NCBI GenBank assembly: GCA_910580075.1
Contig: CAJTVR010000046.1
Coordinates: forward strand, 1 to 37,037
DNA: 37,037 nt
Source of the DNA: an uncultured Eubacterium sp.
GTDB taxonomy: Bacteria; Bacillota; Clostridia; Lachnospirales; Lachnospiraceae
Direction: 5' to 3'
In this document: positions 31,302-37,037 of the stretch, piece after piece
How positions within the stretch are numbered: the first letter of the stretch is position 1
How the letters are laid out: each line of letters begins with the position of its first letter
Position numbers and translations under genes: made by a program
Notes under the pieces: generated by a model
What the model was told of the DNA's origin: nothing
Databases searched by the model: none
The model's input: the letters and a program-made list of their open reading frames with translations, nothing else

Positions 31302-34109
31302 ATGTACGAAATTTACGTAAACGGCCAGCCCTGGCAGGTAGAAGGAGATGGAAAGCTTCTTCCATTCCTGCGCGATGTCTGCAAATGCAAATCAGTGAAA
31401 GACGGCTGCAGTGAAGGAGCCTGCGGGACATGTCATGTACTGGTGGACGGGACAGCAGTAAAGGCGTGCGTTCCTACGCTGTCTATGATGGATGGGAAAC
31501 ATATTGTTACAGTGGAAGGATTGTCGGAAGAAGAAAAGGAACTATATACATACGCATTTGGCCAGGCCGGGGCAGTTCAGTGCGGGTTCTGTATTCCTGG
31601 CATGGTAATCTGCGCAAAAGGGCTTTTAGATCAAAATGACAGCCCGAGCCGGAAAGAAATTGCTTATGCGCTGCGTAACAATATCTGCCGCTGTACAGGA
31701 TATAAGAAAATCATGGATGCAGTTGAACTGGCAGCAAAACTGAAACGCGAAGGAAAAGGCGTTCCGTCAGCAGAATTTACCTGGAAAACAGGAGAACGGG
31801 TACACCGCATTGACGTCCGTGAAAAAGTGTTAGGCTACGGCGAATATCCGGATGACGTAGAGGAAGAGGGCATGATTTATGCCAGTGCAGTGCGATCAAA
31901 ATATCCAAGGGCAAGAGTGCTCTCGATTGATACAAAAACAGCAGAGGCATTTCCGGGTGTTGTTGGCGTATACACGGCTGCAGATATTCCGGGCAGCGTG
32001 AAAGTCGGACATCTGGTTCAGGACTGGGATACGATGATTCCGGTCGGGGAATGCACCCGTTATCTGGGAGATGCCGTTGCCATTGTAGCGGCTGAGACTC
32101 CTCAGATTTTGGAAAAGGCGAAAAAACTGGTAAAAGTCGCATATGAAGAGCTTCCGTTTGTGAGCAGCCCTTACGAGGCGATGAAAGAAGATGCGCCGCT
32201 TTTGCATGAAGGCGGAAATCTGCTCGCACATAAACATGTATCCAGAGGAAATGCAAAGGAAGCAATCAAGAATGCAAAATATGTGTACACGGAAAAATTT
32301 CATACACCGTATACAGAACATGCATTTCTGGAACCGGAATGTGCTGTTGCCATGCCGTATGAGGACGGAGTGCTGATTTATTCTACGGATCAGGGCACGT
32401 ATGATACGCAGCATGAATGCGCCGAAATGCTTGGACTGCCAAGGGAGAAAGTGCGTGTTGTCAATAAATTAGTCGGTGGCGGATTTGGCGGCAAGGAAGA
32501 TGTGACTGTACAGCATCAGGCAGCGCTTGCAGCATGGCTGACGAAGAAGACGGTAAAAGTAAAGCTGTCACGCCAGGAAAGCCTGACTGTGCATCCGAAG
32601 CGGCATCCGATGGATATGGAATTTACAGTCGGATGTGACGAAAACGGTATTATTCAGGGTGTTGTGGCAAAGGTGACGGCAGATACAGGTGCATATGCTT
32701 CGCTTGGAGGGCCTGTATTAGAGCGTGCCTGCACTCATGCGGCAGGACCGTATAACTATCAGAATTTTGAAATTGACGGAAAGGCCTATTATACAAACAA
32801 TCCGCCAGCCGGAGCATTTCGCGGATTTGGTGTAACGCAGACCTGTTTCGGTATGGAAATGATGCTGACGAGGCTGGCCGAAATGATTGGAATCAGCCCG
32901 TGGGAAATACGTTACCGCAATGCAATCCGGCCAGGACAGGAGCTGCCAAACGGACAGATTGTAGATGAATCGGCAGGGCTTGCGGAAACACTTTTAGCAG
33001 TAAAAGATATTTATGAAAACAGCAGATATGCCGGAATTGCCTGTGCGATGAAAAATGCCGGGGTCGGAGTAGGACTTCCGGATTATGGAAGGGCAGTTTT
33101 AAAAGTTCTGGATGGAAAAGTGCATATCCGTTCCGGTGCTTCCTGTATCGGGCAGGGACTAGGTACGGTACTCGTGCAGGTGACAGCAGAGGCTCTGGGA
33201 CTGGGCAGGGAGCAGATTGTATACGAAGCAGCCAATACAATCAACGCCCCGGATTCCGGTACAACTTCCGGTTCGAGACAGACGCTGATTACCGGAGAGG
33301 CGACAAGGCGTGCCTGTGAGCTTCTGTCTGCAGATTTAAAACAGCATAAACTGGAAGAACTGGAAGGAAAAGAGTATTATGGAGAATATCTGGCCAAAAC
33401 AGATAAGCTCGGTGCAGATGTTCCAAATCCGGTTTCCCATGTGGCATACGGATACGCAACACAGGTCTGTATTCTGGATGAAGAAGGACGGATTGAGAAA
33501 ATTGCAGCAGCGCATGACGTAGGAAAAGCAGTCAATCCGCTGTCAGTAGAAGGGCAGATCGAAGGAGGCGTTGTAATGTCTATGGGATTTGCACTTACCG
33601 AAGAATATGCCTTAAAAGACTGCGTGCCGTTATCCAGATTTGGAACACTCGGCCTGTTTCGTGCACATGAAGTGCCGGATGTGCAGAGTATTATCGTAGA
33701 AAAACCAGGACTGAAAGTGGCAGGAGGCGCTATCGGTATCGGTGAAATTACTTCCATTCCGACAGCACCTGCAATTGCGGGAGCCTATTACCGCTATGAC
33801 GGAGTATACCGTACCAGCCTGCCGCTGGAACATACGCCGTATGCAGAAAAGAAAGGACAAAAAGATTTACAGACACATGACGTGCCGTTTATCGTGCGCG
33901 GATCAAAACGCGATCAGGAATCAGGGAACGCATCCGCCAGCACCTGTATTGCCTGCGGACTGTGTGAGAAAAACTGTCCGTCCGGCGCGGTGAAAGTATA
34001 CGACGGATGTGCGCATATAAGGGAAGATCTCTGTCTGTCCTGTGGAATGTGTGTGGTTAAATGTCCGAAAGATGCAATTTACGACGAACGGGGAATTATA
34101 AAGAAATAA
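31302..34109 (+). CDS. xdhA: Selenium-dependent xanthine dehydrogenase (Fe-S and molybdenum subunits fused)
   Basis: 935 residues. Residues 1-150 hold two [2Fe-2S] sites (C36, C41, C44, C56 and C94, C97, C129, C131). Residues about 160-840 are the molybdopterin domain with GGGFGGKED (about 390), PAGAFRGFG and the active-site glutamate in GIGEITSIPTAPA (about 815). The C-terminus adds two [4Fe-4S] ferredoxin motifs (CIACGLCEKNCP, about 882, and CLSCGMCVVKCP, about 911). There is no FAD domain, so electrons must leave through the ferredoxin tail to another protein, perhaps YgfK. This layout matches the family predicted to use a labile selenium ligand. YqeB and YqeC, its marker partners, follow. 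AGGAGGGGG precedes the ATG. Confidence 0.95.
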   Translation: MYEIYVNGQPWQVEGDGKLLPFLRDVCKCKSVKDGCSEGACGTCHVLVDGTAVKACVPTLSMMDGKHIVTVEGLSEEEKELYTYAFGQAGAVQCGFCIPGMVICAKGLLDQNDSPSRKEIAYALRNNICRCTGYKKIMDAVELAAKLKREGKGVPSAEFTWKTGERVHRIDVREKVLGYGEYPDDVEEEGMIYASAVRSKYPRARVLSIDTKTAEAFPGVVGVYTAADIPGSVKVGHLVQDWDTMIPVGECTRYLGDAVAIVAAETPQILEKAKKLVKVAYEELPFVSSPYEAMKEDAPLLHEGGNLLAHKHVSRGNAKEAIKNAKYVYTEKFHTPYTEHAFLEPECAVAMPYEDGVLIYSTDQGTYDTQHECAEMLGLPREKVRVVNKLVGGGFGGKEDVTVQHQAALAAWLTKKTVKVKLSRQESLTVHPKRHPMDMEFTVGCDENGIIQGVVAKVTADTGAYASLGGPVLERACTHAAGPYNYQNFEIDGKAYYTNNPPAGAFRGFGVTQTCFGMEMMLTRLAEMIGISPWEIRYRNAIRPGQELPNGQIVDESAGLAETLLAVKDIYENSRYAGIACAMKNAGVGVGLPDYGRAVLKVLDGKVHIRSGASCIGQGLGTVLVQVTAEALGLGREQIVYEAANTINAPDSGTTSGSRQTLITGEATRRACELLSADLKQHKLEELEGKEYYGEYLAKTDKLGADVPNPVSHVAYGYATQVCILDEEGRIEKIAAAHDVGKAVNPLSVEGQIEGGVVMSMGFALTEEYALKDCVPLSRFGTLGLFRAHEVPDVQSIIVEKPGLKVAGGAIGIGEITSIPTAPAIAGAYYRYDGVYRTSLPLEHTPYAEKKGQKDLQTHDVPFIVRGSKRDQESGNASASTCIACGLCEKNCPSGAVKVYDGCAHIREDLCLSCGMCVVKCPKDAIYDERGIIKK

Positions 34110-34114
34110 TGAAC

Positions 34115-34143
34115 GGGGCTGCTGCATTAAGCGCGGCAGCCCC
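34115..34143 (+). terminator. GC-rich hairpin after xdhA
   Basis: GGGGCTGCTGC (34115-34125) pairs with GCGGCAGCCCC (34133-34143) around ATTAAGC, one G-T pair. There is no T-run. It belongs to the same sequence family as the 7081-7190 palindrome and the 9552 half copy. Confidence 0.7.
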
Positions 34144-34178
34144 TGCATGGAAGTTTGAAAATAAGAGGAGGCATCTGT

Positions 34179-34967
34179 ATGATTATAGTACGCGGCGGCG
34201 GCGACCTTGCGTCAGGGACCATTTACAAGCTGCATCAGTGCGGCTATTCTGTTTTAATATTAGAAACATCCCGCCCGATGGCTATTCGCAGGAAAGTATC
34301 TTTCTGTGAAGCAGTATATGACGGCACTGCCAGAGTAGAAGAGGCAGTCTGCAGAAAAGCAGATACAAAAGAGCAGTGTATCCAGGCATGGGAGAACCAT
34401 GAAATTCCGCTGATGACAGACCCGGACGGAACGATGATCAGGCAGATGCGGCCGCATGCGGTCATTGATGCTATTCTTGCCAAAAAAAATCTTGGTACTT
34501 CTAAAGACATGGCACCGCTTACGATTGCGCTTGGCCCGGGATTTTGTGCCGGAATAGATGTAGATTATGTGATTGAAACAAAACGGGGACACCAGCTTGG
34601 CCGGGTAATTTCACAGGGATACGCTGCGCCTAATACAGGCATACCGGGCATTATTGGCGGATACGGGGCGGAACGCGTGATCCATGCTCCGGCTGAAGGG
34701 AACATCCGGGTCGTAGAGCAGATTGGCAGTATTGTAAAAAAAGGACAGATACTTGCCTCTATCGGTGATACAAATGTATACGCTTCGATAGACGGTGTGC
34801 TGCGCGGAATGATACGGGACGGTTTTGCGGTGGAAGAGGGACTTAAGATTGCAGATATTGACCCGAGGATTACGGAGAAGGACAACTGCACAACGATTTC
34901 GGATAAAGCACGGTGTATCGCGGGCGGTGTTTTAGAAGTGCTGGTTAAAAATGGCTGCAGGGACTGA
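34179..34967 (+). CDS. yqeB: YqeB/EF2563-family selenium-dependent molybdenum hydroxylase system protein
   Basis: 262 residues. ATG 34179 is used because AGGAGG lies 7 bases upstream. An in-frame TTG at 34155 lies before that site. The N-terminal IIVRGGGDLASGTIYKLHQCGYSVL is a Rossmann-type GGGD motif, and the later GPGFCAGIDVDYVIETKRGHQLGRV and GGYGAERVIHAPAEG are marks of the family. The family is found only with Se-dependent molybdenum hydroxylases and SelD. Its chemistry is unknown but is thought to be part of selenium delivery or cofactor modification. It follows xdhA by 69 bases with a hairpin between. Confidence 0.92.
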   Translation: MIIVRGGGDLASGTIYKLHQCGYSVLILETSRPMAIRRKVSFCEAVYDGTARVEEAVCRKADTKEQCIQAWENHEIPLMTDPDGTMIRQMRPHAVIDAILAKKNLGTSKDMAPLTIALGPGFCAGIDVDYVIETKRGHQLGRVISQGYAAPNTGIPGIIGGYGAERVIHAPAEGNIRVVEQIGSIVKKGQILASIGDTNVYASIDGVLRGMIRDGFAVEEGLKIADIDPRITEKDNCTTISDKARCIAGGVLEVLVKNGCRD

Positions 34968-34997
34968 ACTGGTGTGTGATTGCACTGGCCGGACGCC

Positions 34998-35310
34998 GGG
35001 CGGACCGGTGTCTGATGCCCTGGCGTTTTGGTATGCTTTTTGCAGTGGCGCTGGCAGGCATCTTTTGGGCTGTATGCTGCAGCCCTGGTATCCAGACGTT
35101 TATTCTGCCGCAGCCAGGCGGATGGAAAACCTGTTCTTTCTGATGTGACTCCGGAAAAAAGCTGAAAGTTCTTAGTGTTCTGCCCGATGCGCAGGATTTG
35201 GGGCTCACTGTCTGCCGATGCTGAAAACGCAGAAGCCCCAAAAGGTGCCTGTCAGTGCCACTGCAGAAAGCCTGCCAAAACGCCAGGGCATCAGGCACCG
35301 GTCCGTCCGC
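34998..35310. repeat. Inverted repeat with ~75-nt arms in the yqeB - mocA/yqeC gap
   Basis: The left arm (34998-35070, including CGGACCGGTG and TGATGCCCTGGCGTTTTGG) is the reverse complement of the right arm (35236-35310, including CGCCAGGGCATCAGGCACCG) with about ten mismatches. The 165-base spacer contains GC-rich stems but no gene I can support. Frames open across it on both strands lack ribosome sites. The whole gap 34968-35455 thus holds this repeat, repeat copy C, and otherwise nothing recognised. Confidence 0.85.
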
Positions 35311-35356
35311 TGCCGCAGCCTTGAAGCAGAAAATTTAGAAGTTCTTACTGTTTGCA

Positions 35357-35410
35357 GGCGGAACAGAAAAAGGAAAAAGTGTCTCTGTCCGGCGTCCGGG
35401 TAATCTATAC
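35357..35410 (+). repeat. Dispersed intergenic repeat, copy C
   Basis: GGCGGAACAGAAAAAGGAAA followed by AAGTGTCTCTGTCCGGCGTC and TAATCTATAC matches copies A (27171) and B (30460). It ends 45 bases before the ATG of the next gene. Confidence 0.8.
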
Positions 35411-35455
35411 ATGCTGAGCAGAATATCATTTTCATTAAAAGAGGAGAGGAAAACT

Positions 35456-36772
35456 ATGGACGCAGTTATGCTTGCAGCAGGAAACAGTTCCCGTTTTGGA
35501 GAAAATAAGCTGCTGTATCCGCTGGATCATAAACCGGTATACCGTTACATGCTCGAACTGCTGTATAAAAAGCAAAAAGAGCACAAGCTCAGGCACATTA
35601 CCGCAGTGAGCCAGTATGATGAGATTTTAAAAGATATCGAAGAACACTTTCCGGGCATTGTGCCAGTCCGCAATCCAGAGCCGGAGAAAGGAATTTCCGT
35701 ATCTGTGCGTCTGGGTCTTTCCAGTCTGATGCACGCAGATTCGCAGGCATGTCTGTTTGCCGTGGCTGACCAGCCAGGGTTTTCAGAAACTTCTTTTGAC
35801 AGGCTGATTAATTTCTGGCAGTCACATGATTATGGGATTGCGGCAGCGGCATCTGCACAGCCGGATGCAGGTTTGAAAATGAAAAATCCAGTGATTTTTT
35901 CGAAAAAATATTATCAGCAGCTGTGCAGCCTGACGGGAGATGCCGGAGGAAAGCAGGTGATCCGCAGATATATGGAAGATACCGGTCTTTGCGAAGTTCC
36001 GCCGTTTGAGCTGGAAGATCTGGATACAAAAGATGCACTGGCACGCTTTTGCCGCAGACGTGTTTTTATGCGGGAATTTCCGTTTTTGAAAGAGAAAGGG
36101 CATGTGACTGCGATTGTGGGTGCGGGCGGCAAAACAGCACTGATGGACACGCTTGCTTCCTGCTATGCGGATACAGGAAATAAAGTAATTGTGACAACGA
36201 CGACCCATATTTTGCGTCCTTCACGGTATCCGGTGGCAGAAAATCTGGAGCAGCTGAACAGCTATTTGAAAAATCACTGGATTGTGGCAGCAGGTGCAGA
36301 TGCGCCGCATGGAAAACTTTGCATATCAGAACATATGCTGATGGCAGATTACCGGAAAGCGGCAGATACAGTATTAATAGAAGCAGACGGGGCAAAGCAT
36401 TTTCCGTGCAAAGTGCCGATAGAAACAGAACCTGTCATTCCCAAAGAGAGCGATATTGTAATCGGTGTGGCTGGAATGGATGCATTAGGACAGCCTCTTG
36501 CAAAAGCCTGTTTTCGAAAAGAAAAGGCAATGGAGCTGTTAGGAGTGAAAGAAGGACATCTGCTGACAGAAGCGGACATAGTGAAAATTCTGCTCTCTGA
36601 ACAGGGGACGCGTAAGGGAGCAGGAGACAGGGAGTATTATATTGTGCTAAATAAGTGCGACAATGAAAAGATCTTAGACCGTGCCCAGTGTATCCGCAGG
36701 CTGCTGCTGCGTGAGGGAGCGGAGCATGTGGCATGTATATCCTGTCTGCCAGAGCGTGGGGTAAAAGTATAA
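35456..36772 (+). CDS. MocA-like nucleotidyltransferase fused to YqeC
   Basis: Start at ATG 35456 because GAGGAGAGG lies 7 bases before it. A longer frame to 35411 lacks a site and runs into the repeat. 438 residues. Residues about 1-190 are a molybdenum-cofactor nucleotidyltransferase-type domain with the intact loop LAAGNSSRFGENKLLYPL and VADQPGF. Residues about 215-430 are YqeC, with the P-loop GAGGKTALMD, VTTTTHI, LIEADGAKHFPCK and VLNKCD. The two are usually separate genes. YqeC is a marker of selenium-dependent molybdenum hydroxylases. Together with the MobA-like/ModE-like protein it suggests a cytidylated and selenium-modified cofactor for XdhA. Confidence 0.93.
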   Translation: MDAVMLAAGNSSRFGENKLLYPLDHKPVYRYMLELLYKKQKEHKLRHITAVSQYDEILKDIEEHFPGIVPVRNPEPEKGISVSVRLGLSSLMHADSQACLFAVADQPGFSETSFDRLINFWQSHDYGIAAAASAQPDAGLKMKNPVIFSKKYYQQLCSLTGDAGGKQVIRRYMEDTGLCEVPPFELEDLDTKDALARFCRRRVFMREFPFLKEKGHVTAIVGAGGKTALMDTLASCYADTGNKVIVTTTTHILRPSRYPVAENLEQLNSYLKNHWIVAAGADAPHGKLCISEHMLMADYRKAADTVLIEADGAKHFPCKVPIETEPVIPKESDIVIGVAGMDALGQPLAKACFRKEKAMELLGVKEGHLLTEADIVKILLSEQGTRKGAGDREYYIVLNKCDNEKILDRAQCIRRLLLREGAEHVACISCLPERGVKV

Positions 36773-36963
36773 AAAATGTGCTGCCGTAATTATTCTGGTA
36801 TGAAAAGAAACGGAGGAAAATTTACCGGAGCATATTTATTTTGTGCATTTCCGAGTGATATAGTATGAAAGAAAGCCTGGTATCTGGCAGCCTGTGAAGC
36901 AGCAAAAGCGGACTGCCGCAGCCAATCCGCGGCTGGGGACGGCAATTCTCCACCCCAATATGC

Positions 36964-36969
36964 TATAAT
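36964..36969 (+). promoter_or_regulatory. -10 box of a candidate RNA gene
   Basis: TATAAT, with a poor -35 (GGCAAT, 17 bases upstream), about 190 bases after the last gene. Transcription would start near 36976. The stretch 36773-36963 shows no gene, only a small GC stem near 36910-36935. Confidence 0.5.
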
Positions 36970-36975
36970 ACCCTA

Positions 36976-37037
36976 TAGTCAGTGTAGACAGTATGGGGAT
37001 AGTTCCTCGGTTGCCCTTTTCGGAAACGGAAAGGGGG
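36976..37037 (+). ncRNA. Start of a possible structured non-coding RNA (cut by window end)
   Basis: Directly after the -10 box the sequence has no ribosome site or open frame but reads GGGGATAGTTCCTCGGTTGC, then a 9-bp hairpin (37014-37022 with 37027-37035) capped by a GAAA tetraloop. Such capped stems are common in large structured RNAs. It could be the 5' part of a conserved Firmicute RNA such as raiA or 6S, or a riboswitch leader. I cannot decide because the rest is missing. Confidence 0.4.

Noticed and set aside
31302..34109. Selenocysteine-encoding TGA in the xanthine dehydrogenase
   Set aside because: The frame is complete without an internal TGA. Selenium in this family is a labile ligand, not selenocysteine.
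34945..35435. Open frames across the yqeB - mocA/yqeC gap
   Set aside because: They are created by the inverted repeat and have no start signals. Similar frames appear at the other repeat copies.

Overview
The window looks like a chromosomal segment of a Gram-positive anaerobic gut-type Firmicute, most likely a Lachnospiraceae / Clostridium cluster XIVa relative. This rests on strong AGGAGG-type ribosome sites, moderate GC, AgrC/AgrA-like two-component genes, and the dense co-localisation of the selenium/purine-linked gene families YgeW, YgeY, YgfK, SsnA, DpaL and Se-dependent xanthine dehydrogenase. No tRNA, rRNA, CRISPR array, insertion sequence with a transposase or replication origin was seen.

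Region 1 (1-7,260) is accessory and partly decayed. It holds the tail of an unknown gene, a degraded AAA-ATPase-like gene (two frame breaks, an internal deletion, a lost C-terminus), and a C-terminal scrap of an ABC-transporter ATPase. These are followed by a LytTR response regulator, a small membrane protein, a GHKL sensor kinase, and a secreted Ig-like/Ser-Gly-linker surface protein split by a frameshift in an A6 tract. A 110-bp palindrome closes the region.

Region 2 (7,265-20,800) is a purine-catabolic island around a divergent promoter region (12,181-12,699). Leftward lie dpaL - ygeY - ygeW - arcC. Rightward lie an NCS2 xanthine/urate permease - ssnA - ygfK - dihydropyrimidinase-like hydA. 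A YheO/DauR-type regulator lies convergent at the end.

Region 3 (20,854-36,772) is almost entirely on the + strand. It holds ridA, then a molybdenum-cofactor and selenium-hydroxylase maturation set: a MobA-like/ModE-like fusion, a MoeA-like protein, an XdhC-like protein, moaA, a MOSC-MogA fusion, modA-modB-modC, moaC, the Se-dependent xanthine dehydrogenase, yqeB, and a MocA-YqeC fusion. Its gaps contain unusual repeats: a pair of 135-nt inverted arms, a 48-bp tandem repeat, five 35-bp tandem copies between modB and modC, and a dispersed palindromic element in three copies. The last 70 bases look like the start of a promoter-driven structured RNA cut by the window edge.

How it may work together (inference from families): purines enter by the permease and are oxidised or reduced by the Mo/Se hydroxylase and the flavo-iron-sulfur protein YgfK. 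The rings are opened by SsnA and the dihydropyrimidinase-like enzyme. The ureido products are processed by YgeY and YgeW, and DpaL deaminates 2,3-diaminopropionate to pyruvate, with RidA clearing the 2-aminoacrylate intermediate. Carbamoyl phosphate made by YgeW running in the phosphorolytic direction would give ATP through carbamate kinase. The rest of the locus supplies and matures the cofactor. The locus does not contain selD, a separate FAD-binding xanthine dehydrogenase subunit, or molybdopterin synthase (moaD/moaE), so these must lie elsewhere or be absent.
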